This document shows positions 1 through 7,351 of a stretch of DNA of 11,249 nucleotides, piece after piece. The stretch comes from Gammaproteobacteria bacterium (GTDB lineage: Bacteria; Pseudomonadota; Gammaproteobacteria; Steroidobacterales; Steroidobacteraceae): the NCBI GenBank assembly GCA_020846815.1, contig JADLDF010000343.1, forward strand, positions 1 through 11,249, read 5' to 3'. The notes under the pieces are model-generated. The model did no database searches. It was not told the DNA's origin and saw only the letters and a program-made list of their open reading frames with translations. Every line of letters starts with the position of its first letter. The stretch's first letter is position 1. A program made the translations under genes and the position numbers.

Positions 1-1190
1 CCCATCGCCGGGTCGTCGAGCACCGGGTCGTTGCCGCTCGGGCGGGTCGGCAGCACATAGCGGCTGTCGTAGCTGCCGATCGTCAGGCCCCGATCGCGCA
101 GCAGCAGCGACTGGAACGCGCTCATGCCCAGGCGCAGGTTGGCATCGCGCCATGCGGCCGCGGGCACGCCGGTGAGCTCGCCGAGCCGCGTGGCGATGCG
201 CTCGCGCTCGGCGGCTTCGAGCCGGTAGCCGGCGTTCAGCGCGCGGACGTAGTCGTCGGCCGCGAACTCTCGCGCGGCCTCGACCGCAGCTTCGAGCGTC
301 GCCGGCCGCGGCGCGAGCCTGTCGTGATACCAGGCGGCCGCCGTCATCGCCGTGAGATCGGTCAGCGAGCCGCGGTCGTTGCCCTCGATGCGCGGGTTGC
401 CGAGCACGAAGGTGGGGCCGAGGATCGCGATGCCGTTGACCGTGACCGCGCCGAGCGTACCGCGCGGCGGGAACACGCCGCCCGTGAGCTCGCCGGCGAC
501 CGCGATCGCGCGGATCGTGCCGTAGGATTCGCCGATCAGGTATTTCGGCGAGTTCCACCGGCCGTGCCGCGTCAGCCACTGGCGGATGAACTCGGCGACC
601 GCGCGCGCGTCGGCCGTGACGCCGAGGAAATCCTCGGCCTTGGCGCCGGGCAGCATGCGGCTGAAGCCCGTCAGCGGCGGGTCGATCATGACCACGTCCG
701 CGACGTCCAGCGGCGCGTGCGGATTGTCGGCGATCGTGAACGGTGCGGCCGTGGGCGGGTTCACCGGGTCGGGGAAGAAGATGCGCCGCGGCCCGAGCAG
801 GCCGAAGTGCATCCAGATCGATGCCGCGCCCGGGCCGCCGTTGAAGGCGAACAGCACCGGTCGCGCCGGATCGGGCCGCGCCGTGCGCTCGACGTAGGCG
901 AAGCTCGTGAAGATCGCGGACGGCACGCCCTTGGCGTTCGGAATGATCGATTCCTCGACCATTGCGTCGTAGGCGACGCGGCGGCCGCCGAAAGTGCCGG
1001 TACGGCGCGTGACGATCGGGGGTGCTGCCGTCGGGGCGGCTGCGGCCGGAGTCGCTGCCGGCGGTGGAGCGTCCGGAGCGGCTGCGCGCTGCGCGAGACT
1101 CGCCAGCGGCGCCGACGCCACCAGGGAAAGCAGCGCGAGGCGCGACGCGAGGCGCCGTGAAGGTGCGTGGGGATTGCAGGCCTGGTTCAT
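1..1190 (-). CDS. Secreted serine carboxypeptidase, peptidase family S10 (3' end outside window)
   Basis: This would remove C-terminal residues from peptides outside the cytoplasm. 396 codons are visible from the ATG at 1188-1190; the stop lies beyond base 1. The N-terminus (MNQACNPHAPSRRLASRL, then a hydrophobic LALLSLVASAPLASLA stretch) looks like a signal peptide, with a possible cut after SLA. A Pro/Ala-rich linker follows to about residue 58. Family S10 marks are the NGGPGAAS oxyanion motif (N117-G121 onward) and the nucleophile elbow LIGESYG with catalytic Ser222 (codon 525-527). The catalytic Asp and His of S10 enzymes lie further C-terminal and are not in the window, so completeness cannot be judged. 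The gene is divergent from the ThDP enzyme gene, with 179 bp between. No strong Shine-Dalgarno precedes the start, but the signal peptide fits it. Family assignment is firm; the substrate is unknown. Confidence 0.9.
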   Translation of the reverse strand, partial: MNQACNPHAPSRRLASRLALLSLVASAPLASLAQRAAAPDAPPPAATPAAAAPTAAPPIVTRRTGTFGGRRVAYDAMVEESIIPNAKGVPSAIFTSFAYVERTARPDPARPVLFAFNGGPGAASIWMHFGLLGPRRIFFPDPVNPPTAAPFTIADNPHAPLDVADVVMIDPPLTGFSRMLPGAKAEDFLGVTADARAVAEFIRQWLTRHGRWNSPKYLIGESYGTIRAIAVAGELTGGVFPPRGTLGAVTVNGIAILGPTFVLGNPRIEGNDRGSLTDLTAMTAAAWYHDRLAPRPATLEAAVEAAREFAADDYVRALNAGYRLEAAERERIATRLGELTGVPAAAWRDANLRLGMSAFQSLLLRDRGLTIGSYDSRYVLPTRPSGNDPVLDDPAM

Positions 1191-1318
1191 GCCGCCCACG
1201 CTAACGGCGCATCGTGGGCAAGTCTATGCATTGTGACATCGCGGGGGGCAGGTTCCCGCAACGCTGATGCGCACGGATGGCGACGGATCGCGGCACCGAT
1301 GGCGCGACGTGGCAGGGC

Positions 1319-1324
1319 TAGAAT
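1319..1324 (+). promoter_or_regulatory. Candidate -10 box (TAGAAT) for the ThDP enzyme/cytochrome operon
   Basis: TAGAAT differs from the sigma70 -10 consensus at one base and stands out in a GC-rich intergenic region. It lies about 45 bp before the ATG at 1370, leaving room for a short leader and the AGGGGGG ribosome site at 1360-1366. No good -35 is seen 17-18 bp upstream (ccgatg or similar), so the promoter would be weak or activator-dependent. This is a consensus match only. Confidence 0.3.
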
Positions 1325-1369
1325 CGGACCCTGCAGTCACGGCATGGCGGCCGCGGTCCAGGGGGGATC

Positions 1370-3295
1370 ATGAGCAGGAAGATCGGCAGGGGACGGAAGA
1401 TCGACCGCCGGAAATTCGTTTCGGCGATCGCGGCGGCCGGTGCGACGAGCGCCTTGCCCGAAGCGGATGCGAGTCCGGCAGGGACGGGTGCGGCGGCCAC
1501 CGGCGCCGCGCAGATCGGCGTCGCAACCGCGGGCTCGCCGTCGATCGACACGAGCTGCGGCTCCGACTTCATGGTCGACGTCGTCAAGTCGCTCGGCATC
1601 GACTACGTGTTCTCGAATCCCGGCTCGAGCTTTCTCGGCCTGCACGAGTCCATCGTCACCTACGGCGCGAACCGCGCGCCGGAGTTCATCACCTGCATGC
1701 ACGAGGAGTCGGCCGTCGCGATGGCGAACGGCTACTACAAGGCGGCGGGCAAGCCGGCGGCGGCGCTCTGCCACTCGACCGTGGGCCTGCAGCACGCGGC
1801 CATGGCGCTGTACAACGCCTGGTGCGATCGCGTGCCGCTGATCACCATCCTCGGCAACACGCTCGATCTCACCCGGCGCATGGGCGGCAACGACTGGCGC
1901 CACTCCGCGCAGGACCCGGTGGCGATGGTCCGCGACTTCGTGAAGTGGGACGACCAGCCGACCACGCTGCAGGGCTTCGCTGAATCGTTCGTGCACGCCT
2001 ACCGCATCGCCTGCACGCCGCCGATGGAGCCGGTGGCGATCGTCGCCGACAGCGAGCTGCAGGAAGTCGAGGTGCCGAATCGCGCGGCGCTGCGGGTGCC
2101 GAAGCATTCGCCGGTCGTTCCGCCGCAGGGCGAAGCCGGTGCACTGCGCGAGGCGGCGCGCTGGCTGGTCGCGGCCGAGCGGCCGTTGATCGTCGTCGAC
2201 CGCATGGCGCGCACGCCCGCGGGCATGCGGCTGCTGGTGGAGCTCGCCGAGGCGCTCGGCGCGCCGGTGATCGACATCGCCAGCCGGCAGAACATGCCGA
2301 CCCTGCATCCGCTCTACCAGAACGCGCAGAGCGCCAGGCTGATCGCGCAGGCGGACGTGATCCTCGGCCTCGAGGTCACGGACTTCTGGGGCCAGGTCAA
2401 CCAGGTCGACCGCAGCGCCAAGACCAGCCGTCCGCGTCTCGCTGCGGGCGCGAAGACGATCACGATCGACGTCAACGACCTCTACCTGAAGTCCAACTAC
2501 CAGGACTTCCAGCGCTATGCGCCGGTCGACCTCGCGATTTCGGGCGACGCCGAGGCCTCGCTGCCGGCGCTGCTGGAAGCGATCCGCGCGGCGATGACCC
2601 GCGAGCGGCGCGACTCGCTGGCGCCGCGGCTCGAGGGCTTCCGCAAGGCCCACGCGGCCGCGCGCGAGGCGGCGCGCCAGGCCGCGTCCTACGGCTGGGA
2701 TGTGAGCCCGGTGTCGACGGCGCGGCTCTGCATGGAGCTCTGGCAGGCGATCCGCAACGAGGACTGGGCCCTGGTCTCGGTCGGTGCCTCCGAGGGCTTC
2801 GTCAGCAACTGGCCGCACCGGCTCTGGAACTTCGATCGCCACTACCGCTACCTCGGCGTCGGTGCGGGCGGGGGCGTCGGCTACGGCCTGCCGGCGGCCG
2901 TCGGCGCGGCGTTCGCCAACAGGGCGCTCGGGCGCTTCTCGGTCAACATCCAGTGCGACGGCGATTTCATGTACGCCAACGGCGCGCTCTGGACCGCGGC
3001 CCACCATCGCGTGCCGCTGCTGACCGTGATGCACAACAACCGCGGCTACGGCCAGGAGACGATGCTGGTGCAGGGCCTCGCGAACCGCCGCAACCGCGGC
3101 ATCGACACCGCGCACATCGGCACCGCGATCAACGATCCGCCGATCGACTACGCGAAGCTCGCCGAGGGGATGGGTGTCTGGTCGATCGGGCCGATCACCG
3201 ATCCGGTCAGGCTTGCGCCCGCGTTGAAACGCGCGGTCGAGGTCGTGAAACAGGGCCAGCCGGCGCTGGTCGACGTCGTCACGCAGACGCGATAG
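1370..3295 (+). CDS. Tat-leader thiamine diphosphate enzyme, benzoylformate decarboxylase-like
   Basis: 641 aa. ThDP enzymes of this fold make or break C-C bonds next to a keto group. The first ~58 residues are an extension: a basic stretch, DRRKFV with Arg13-Arg14, a moderately hydrophobic Ala-rich stretch and an ADA-S possible cleavage site, i.e. a twin-arginine export signal. The PYR domain (about 60-240) has NPGS (Ser86), the cofactor-activating Glu112 in HEESAVAMANGYY, and His135 in CHSTVG. The middle domain (about 245-405) has His313 in TLHPLY and no obvious FAD motif. The PP domain has Asp530 in CDGDF and Asn557 in HNN, spaced 27 residues as in benzoylformate decarboxylase. From memory of that enzyme, Ser86/Glu112/His135/His313 match its Ser26/Glu47/His70/His281. 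Cys529 replaces the first Gly of GDG. ATG 1370 follows AGGGGGG and keeps the whole leader. The stop overlaps the ribosome site of the cytochrome gene. Acetolactate synthase-like naming is the alternative. Substrate unknown. Confidence 0.92.
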   Translation: MSRKIGRGRKIDRRKFVSAIAAAGATSALPEADASPAGTGAAATGAAQIGVATAGSPSIDTSCGSDFMVDVVKSLGIDYVFSNPGSSFLGLHESIVTYGANRAPEFITCMHEESAVAMANGYYKAAGKPAAALCHSTVGLQHAAMALYNAWCDRVPLITILGNTLDLTRRMGGNDWRHSAQDPVAMVRDFVKWDDQPTTLQGFAESFVHAYRIACTPPMEPVAIVADSELQEVEVPNRAALRVPKHSPVVPPQGEAGALREAARWLVAAERPLIVVDRMARTPAGMRLLVELAEALGAPVIDIASRQNMPTLHPLYQNAQSARLIAQADVILGLEVTDFWGQVNQVDRSAKTSRPRLAAGAKTITIDVNDLYLKSNYQDFQRYAPVDLAISGDAEASLPALLEAIRAAMTRERRDSLAPRLEGFRKAHAAAREAARQAASYGWDVSPVSTARLCMELWQAIRNEDWALVSVGASEGFVSNWPHRLWNFDRHYRYLGVGAGGGVGYGLPAAVGAAFANRALGRFSVNIQCDGDFMYANGALWTAAHHRVPLLTVMHNNRGYGQETMLVQGLANRRNRGIDTAHIGTAINDPPIDYAKLAEGMGVWSIGPITDPVRLAPALKRAVEVVKQGQPALVDVVTQTR

Positions 3296-3300
3296 GAGGG
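3294..3300 (+). promoter_or_regulatory. Strong ribosome binding site AGGAGGG overlapping the ThDP gene stop
   Basis: AGGAGGG starts inside the TAG stop (3293-3295) of the upstream gene and sits 6 nt before the ATG at 3307. It fixes the cytochrome start and indicates that the two genes are on one transcript with probable translational coupling. Confidence 0.8.
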
Positions 3301-3306
3301 TCGTGC

Positions 3307-3705
3307 ATGCGCTCCGCCTGTGTCATGCCGTTGCGTATCGTCGCCACGCTGGTTCTGGTCTTCGGTTTCGTCGGCATCGCGCTGCAGGCAAATGCTGCCG
3401 AGCCTGCGTCGCGCGCACCCTCGGCCGCCCGCGGCAAGCAACTCTACGTGACGGTCGGCTGCGTCCATTGCCACGGCAGTGTGGGGCAGGGCAGCAATGC
3501 CGGTACGCGCCTCGCTCCGGATCCGCTGCCGGCGGCAGGGATCGCCGCTTTCATCCGCGCGACCAATACGACGATGCCGCCCTACAGTGCCGAGGTGCTG
3601 AGCGATGCGGACGTCGCCGACATCGCCGCCTATCTGCGGACGATCCCGCCGGCGAAATCGCCGGACGACATCCCGGCGCTGCGCGCCGTGAAGGCTGCGC
3701 CGTAG
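3307..3705 (+). CDS. Small secreted monoheme c-type cytochrome
   Basis: 132 aa. This is an electron carrier that would act in the periplasm. Residues 1-30 are a Sec signal peptide: Arg10, a hydrophobic core IVATLVLVFGFVGIAL, and an ANA cleavage site before AEPAS. The mature part has one heme attachment site, Cys52-Val-His-Cys55-His56, in a class I cytochrome c context. Met90 in TTMPPYS is the likely sixth heme ligand, followed by the usual C-terminal helix (DADVADIAAYLRTIP). It starts 11 bp after the stop of the Tat-leader ThDP enzyme behind an overlapping strong ribosome site, so the two are almost certainly co-expressed. Both products appear directed to the periplasm, suggesting that the cytochrome is the redox partner of that enzyme; this pairing is inferred from position. 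It ends 7 bp from the convergent LLM gene. Confidence 0.92.
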   Translation: MRSACVMPLRIVATLVLVFGFVGIALQANAAEPASRAPSAARGKQLYVTVGCVHCHGSVGQGSNAGTRLAPDPLPAAGIAAFIRATNTTMPPYSAEVLSDADVADIAAYLRTIPPAKSPDDIPALRAVKAAP

Positions 3706-3712
3706 ACGATGC

Positions 3713-4714
3713 TCAGTCCGCGAACCGAGGCGCGATCTCGCGGCCGATGAGCTCGATCGACTGCTCGACGTCCTGATAGAGCCGCAGCGAGACGTGGCTG
3801 AGGCCGGCATCGCGCATCGCCTCGAGGTGATGCAGCACCGGGTCGAGCCTGGAGGGCGTCGACGTCAGCGTCAGGTGCTCGACCAGACGGTCGAGCAGCG
3901 ACTCCGGCAGGTCGTCGACCGGCGGGCCGCCGGTCGCCCAGCGATAGAACGCGGCCTGGCGCGCTTCGATCGTGTCGTACTCGGCGTCGGTCAGGAAGGT
4001 GGTGCAGACCCAGCGGCGGAACAGGCCGCGGAACGCGAGCCAGCGGCGTGCTTCGGCGCGCGCCTTGGCTTCGTCCTCGTAGACGTGCCAGGCGACGAAG
4101 TTGTTGAACTGCAGGGGTGCCGTGGCGGCGTGCCGGCGGGCGCGTGCTGCGGCGATGGCCGGCTTCAGCAGCGCCGGCGGCAGGTCGCTCAGCATGATGC
4201 CGTCGGCGGTCTTGGCGGCCATGGCCAGCATCTGCGGGCCGTTGGCACCGACCCAGATCATCGGCGGCGGCGCGCTCAGCCAGTCGCAGGCGAAGCCCCG
4301 GGTGCGGAACAGCTCGCCCTGGAAGTCGAAACGCCGGCCGGTCGCGGCCTCGCGCAGCAGTGCCAGGGCCTCGCGCACCGCGAGCACGCGCCGCTCGGGC
4401 TTCAGGCCGATGCCCTCGAGCGCCTCGCCGCCGCCGCCGAGCACGAGCTGCGCGCGACCGCCGGCGAGCTCGTTCAGCGTCAGCAGCGACATCGCGAGCT
4501 TCGCGGGATGAGTGTCGAAAGGGTTGACCGCGATCGGGCCCATCCTCAGCGTGCGCGTCGCCTGCGCCAGGGGCACGAACGCGACGAAGGGATCGCGGGC
4601 GCCGAGCAGGCTCGAGGTCCAGATGGCTTCGAGGCCGTGACGTTCGGCGAGCGTGCCGAGCTCGGCCAGGCGTTGCGGTGGCAGGCGCGGGTCGAGGATC
4701 AGGTGGATGCGCAT
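3713..4714 (-). CDS. LLM-class (luciferase-like) flavin- or F420-dependent oxidoreductase
   Basis: 333 aa, a normal length for single-subunit members of the bacterial luciferase/Mer fold, a TIM barrel that binds FMN or coenzyme F420. Typical family blocks are the N-terminal first strand (MRIHLILDP), AERHGLEAIWTS, the RTLRMGPIAVNPFDTHP block, TLNELAGGRAQLVLGGGGEAL near the middle, and MIWVGANGPQMLAMAAKTADGIMLS. No signal peptide is seen, so it should be cytoplasmic. ATG 4712-4714 was chosen because the conserved first strand begins there; the reading frame stays open upstream but that extension is basic and unlike the family. There is no clear Shine-Dalgarno. Its 3' end faces the cytochrome gene with only 7 bp between stops. 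Reaction and substrate cannot be told; resemblance to F420-type Mer-like members is only an impression. Confidence 0.88.
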   Translation of the reverse strand: MRIHLILDPRLPPQRLAELGTLAERHGLEAIWTSSLLGARDPFVAFVPLAQATRTLRMGPIAVNPFDTHPAKLAMSLLTLNELAGGRAQLVLGGGGEALEGIGLKPERRVLAVREALALLREAATGRRFDFQGELFRTRGFACDWLSAPPPMIWVGANGPQMLAMAAKTADGIMLSDLPPALLKPAIAAARARRHAATAPLQFNNFVAWHVYEDEAKARAEARRWLAFRGLFRRWVCTTFLTDAEYDTIEARQAAFYRWATGGPPVDDLPESLLDRLVEHLTLTSTPSRLDPVLHHLEAMRDAGLSHVSLRLYQDVEQSIELIGREIAPRFAD

Positions 4715-5008
4715 CGCTGGGACTTCGCTTCGCGGTGAGTGGCGTCGGTGGCGGGCACGAAGCTCATACGCATTCTTGCATAGCTCCTGCAGGAGTTTCC
4801 CGCGCCGCACCGCACGAGACATGGATGGTCGCCCGGCGGGCTCGCCGTGACCGGGAAATCGGCGTCATCGCGCACGGGCGCGGATCTTGCAGAAATCCTC
4901 GTTGAGGCTGCGCAGACGATCATGCCGTTGTGGCAGTGAGTGCGAGCGCGGGCTGGGTGGCGGCGCGGCCGCGTGCCCGCCTGGCCCGGGCCGTGCAACC
5001 TCGGCGCC
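4715..5008. other. Intergenic region upstream of the LLM gene; no gene seen
   Basis: 294 bp between the LLM start and the transporter stop, both minus strand. Frames open through it give arginine-, alanine- and cysteine-rich translations without recognisable domains, so I see no coding sequence. It should hold the LLM promoter. The only notable structure is the CTCCTGCAGGAG palindrome at 4784-4795. Confidence 0.5.
4784..4795. repeat. Perfect 12-bp palindrome CTCCTGCAGGAG
   Basis: A perfect dyad lies about 70 bp upstream of the LLM start, in slightly less GC-rich surroundings. It could be an operator for a dimeric regulator near the LLM promoter. Twelve-base palindromes do arise by chance in this composition, and no regulator gene is adjacent. 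Confidence 0.25.
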
Positions 5009-5866
5009 TCAGGCGCGGCGCTCCCGCCAGGCCACGTAGAGCCCGGCGCCGATCACCAAGGCCGCGCCGGTGAGCATCGTCGCGGACGGATGCGTGTTCC
5101 AGAATGCCCAGTCGATGCCCATGCCCCAGAGCAGCGCCGTGTACTCGATCGGTGCGACCGTCGAGGCTGGGGCATGGCGGAACGCCTCGGTGATGGATTG
5201 CTGGCCGATCGTGCCGAGCACGCCGACCGCGAGGATCCACGGCCAGTGCGCGTCCTGGATCGTCACCCAGCTGGGCAGCGAGATCGCACTGCAGACGAGC
5301 GCGACCACCAGCAGGAACGAGAACACCATCGCCGGCGAGCGCTCGGTGCGGGTCATGGTCCGCGCCATGATCGCCGTCAGCGCGTAGCAGAGCGCGGAGA
5401 CGACGGCCGCGAGGCCGGCGACGAACGCGAGGCCGCTGCCGCTCGGCTGCAGGATCACCATCACGCCGGCGAGGCCGGCCAGGATCGCGAGCCAGCGCCC
5501 GAGGTCGACGCGCTCGCCGAGCAGCAGTGCGGCGAGCGCCACGATCAGCAGTGGCGCGGCCATGTAGATCGAATAGACGTCGGCCATCGTCTGGCCGCGC
5601 AGCGCGAACACGAAAGTGCCGAGCATCATCACGCCGAGCAGGCCGCGCAGCAGGTGCGGCAGTGCGCGCACCGGCTTGAGCTCGCCCAGCCGGCCGCGCC
5701 AGGCGAGCGGCGCGACCACGAACGGCAGCGAGGCGAGCGCGCGGATCGCACCGACCTGCAGCGGTGGATAGTGCGCCGAGAACAGCTTCAGCAGCGCATC
5801 CATGAACGAGAACGCGGCGACCGCGACGAACATCGCGAGCACGCCGCGGGCGGCGGTCTGGCTCAT
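5009..5866 (-). CDS. EamA/DMT-superfamily inner-membrane transporter
   Basis: 285 aa, the usual length for ten-helix EamA proteins made of two repeated five-helix halves. About ten hydrophobic segments are visible, from GVLAMFVAVAAFSFMDALL at the start to TGAALVIGAGLYVAW at the end. The first half carries the family pattern of a membrane segment followed by a short basic loop (PLAWRGRLGEL) and LLLGERVDLGRWLAILAGLAGVM, where GER ends a helix; this block is typical of EamA repeats. The C-terminus WRERRA is basic, fitting a cytoplasmic end. Such proteins export or import small metabolites, but the substrate cannot be read from sequence. ATG 5864-5866 starts just before the first helix; no clear Shine-Dalgarno. 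It lies 294 bp upstream of the LLM gene on the same strand, probably a separate transcript. Confidence 0.9.
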   Translation of the reverse strand: MSQTAARGVLAMFVAVAAFSFMDALLKLFSAHYPPLQVGAIRALASLPFVVAPLAWRGRLGELKPVRALPHLLRGLLGVMMLGTFVFALRGQTMADVYSIYMAAPLLIVALAALLLGERVDLGRWLAILAGLAGVMVILQPSGSGLAFVAGLAAVVSALCYALTAIMARTMTRTERSPAMVFSFLLVVALVCSAISLPSWVTIQDAHWPWILAVGVLGTIGQQSITEAFRHAPASTVAPIEYTALLWGMGIDWAFWNTHPSATMLTGAALVIGAGLYVAWRERRA

Positions 5867-6026
5867 CGTGACGGGGAGGGTCTCGTGGACGACGTGCCAG
5901 CTTAGGCGATCCGGCGCGACCGCGCGCCGTGACGAGACTGCCGGAGGGAATCGGCCGGCCCAGGCCGGGCGAAGGCCGACCCACTGGGCAAGGGTGAACC
6001 GGCCGGGCGGCTGGCGGCGACGCCGT

Positions 6027-6323
6027 TCAGGGCATCTCGAACGAGGCGATGTCGTAGATGCCGGTGTTGGCGCGCAGCGGCTTCAGGTTCTTCTGGTACT
6101 CGTCGCTCTCGTAGAACGCCTTCAGCCGCTCCATGTCCGGGAAGCGCAACAGCACAACGCTCTTGCCCTCGAACAGCTTGCCTTCATAAAGCTTGACCGC
6201 CTTGCCGCGGATCATGTATTCGCCGCCGAACTGCTTCGACAGCGCGGCGGAGCCGGCGGAGTAGCGCTTGAAGTCTTCGGTGACCTGGGTGAGCTCGACG
6301 ACGGAGAGCAGGTAGGCGGGCAT
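6027..6323 (-). CDS. DUF1330 family protein
   Basis: 98 aa, the normal length for this small ferredoxin-like alpha/beta barrel family. Family marks are the start MPAYLLSVVELT, the EDFKRYSAGSAAL helix, GGEYMIRGKAVKLYEG, and the block VVLLRFPDMERLKAFYESDEYQ, which is the most recognisable DUF1330 segment. No signal peptide or membrane segment, so cytoplasmic. The ATG at 6321-6323 has a good GAAGGAG ribosome site 7-8 bases upstream on the minus strand, fixing the start. It is divergent from the aspartic protease gene, with 77 bp between. The biochemical role of the family is not established. Confidence 0.92.
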   Translation of the reverse strand: MPAYLLSVVELTQVTEDFKRYSAGSAALSKQFGGEYMIRGKAVKLYEGKLFEGKSVVLLRFPDMERLKAFYESDEYQKNLKPLRANTGIYDIASFEMP

Positions 6324-6400
6324 GGCGGCTCCTTCGGCTGGGGTTGTCTGCGGACGCTGCGCGGATCCATGATCGTGGCGTGCACGAGCGGCCCGGAATC

Positions 6401-7351
6401 ATGCCGATCAGGATCGTCGTCGCGGTAGCCTCACTGGTCTGCGCGGCCGCCGCGCGGGCGCAGGCGCCCGAACCCGTGGCGGCCACCGCGCAGGAGTCGC
6501 CTGCCGTTGCCGAGATCACGGTCTCGGCGCCGCAGCCGCGCTACGTCGCGCCGACGCAGCGCGACCGCATCGGCCGCATCTGGGCGCCGGTCTACCTCGA
6601 CGGTCAGGGGCCGTTCCGCCTCGTGCTCGACACCGGCGCGAACCGCTCGGCGATCGTGCCGCACGTGCTCGACCAGCTCGGCTATCGCGATCGCACCGCC
6701 AGGACCATCCGCGTCCGCGGCGTCACCGGTACGGCGGTGGTGCCGGTGATCCGCGTCGGCCGCATGGAAATCGGCGACCTGGTGCTGCAGCCGGCGATCC
6801 TGCCGGTCGTCGCCGACGTGTTCGGCGGCGCCGACGGCGTGCTCGGCAACGACGGCCTGCTCGACAAGCGCATCGTCATCGACTTCCGGCGCGACTCGAT
6901 CACCGTCAAGCGCTCGCGCCGCGAGCCGCCGGGCCCGGGCTTCCAGACGCTGCCGATCCGCTTCCTGCGCGACAAGCTGCTCGGCGTCGACGTGATGATC
7001 GGCGGAGTCCGCGCCAAGGCGATCATCGACACCGGTGCGCCGGACTCGCTCGGTAACGAGGCGCTGATGAAAGCACTGAAGCGCCAGCCGCCCGAGGAAC
7101 CGAACGCCGAGATCATCGGCGTGACGCTGGACGTGGAAAAGGGCAACCGCGTGCGCCTGCCGACCATCCGCATCCAGGGCATCAGGATCCGCGGCGCCAC
7201 CATGACCTTCGGCGACGTGCATATCTTCAAGTACTGGCGCCTGACCGGCGAGCCGGCGATCATGATCGGCATGGACGTGCTGGGTGTGCTCGACCAGATC
7301 ATCATCGACTACCACACGCGGCAGCTGCACCTGCGCATCCGCGACGGTTGA
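6401..7351 (+). CDS. Secreted retropepsin-like aspartic protease with two DTG motifs
   Basis: 316 aa. The N-terminus MPIRIVVAVASLVCAAAARA reads as a signal peptide with an ARA cleavage site, followed by an Ala/Pro/Val-rich linker to about residue 48. The first retropepsin-like domain has the active-site LDTGANRS (Asp77), then a glycine-rich DGVLGNDGLL region and IVIDFRRDSITV. A second half repeats the pattern with IIDTGAPDS (Asp210) and IMIGMDVLGVLDQIIIDYHTRQLHL. Two DTG triads in one chain could supply both catalytic aspartates without dimerisation, like a single-chain pepsin but with bacterial retropepsin-type (TIGR02281/Asp_protease_2-like) motifs. The ATG at 6401 was chosen because it begins the signal peptide; the frame is open 19 codons further upstream but that part looks non-coding. 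No strong Shine-Dalgarno. Substrate unknown; both ends of the gene look intact. Confidence 0.88.
   Translation: MPIRIVVAVASLVCAAAARAQAPEPVAATAQESPAVAEITVSAPQPRYVAPTQRDRIGRIWAPVYLDGQGPFRLVLDTGANRSAIVPHVLDQLGYRDRTARTIRVRGVTGTAVVPVIRVGRMEIGDLVLQPAILPVVADVFGGADGVLGNDGLLDKRIVIDFRRDSITVKRSRREPPGPGFQTLPIRFLRDKLLGVDVMIGGVRAKAIIDTGAPDSLGNEALMKALKRQPPEEPNAEIIGVTLDVEKGNRVRLPTIRIQGIRIRGATMTFGDVHIFKYWRLTGEPAIMIGMDVLGVLDQIIIDYHTRQLHLRIRDG

Noticed and set aside
1337..3115. Long open frame on the minus strand
   Set aside because: It lies antisense to the ThDP enzyme gene and translates to an Arg/His/Val/Asp-rich string without domains; high GC keeps antisense frames open.
4715..4822. Upstream extension of the LLM protein
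   Set aside because: It is a basic, Cys/His/Arg-containing string; the conserved LLM N-terminus starts at the ATG 4712-4714.
5955..5968. CCGGC-CCAG-GCCGG hairpin downstream of the DUF1330 gene
   Set aside because: Only a 5-bp stem in very GC-rich DNA and no T tract; too weak to call a terminator.
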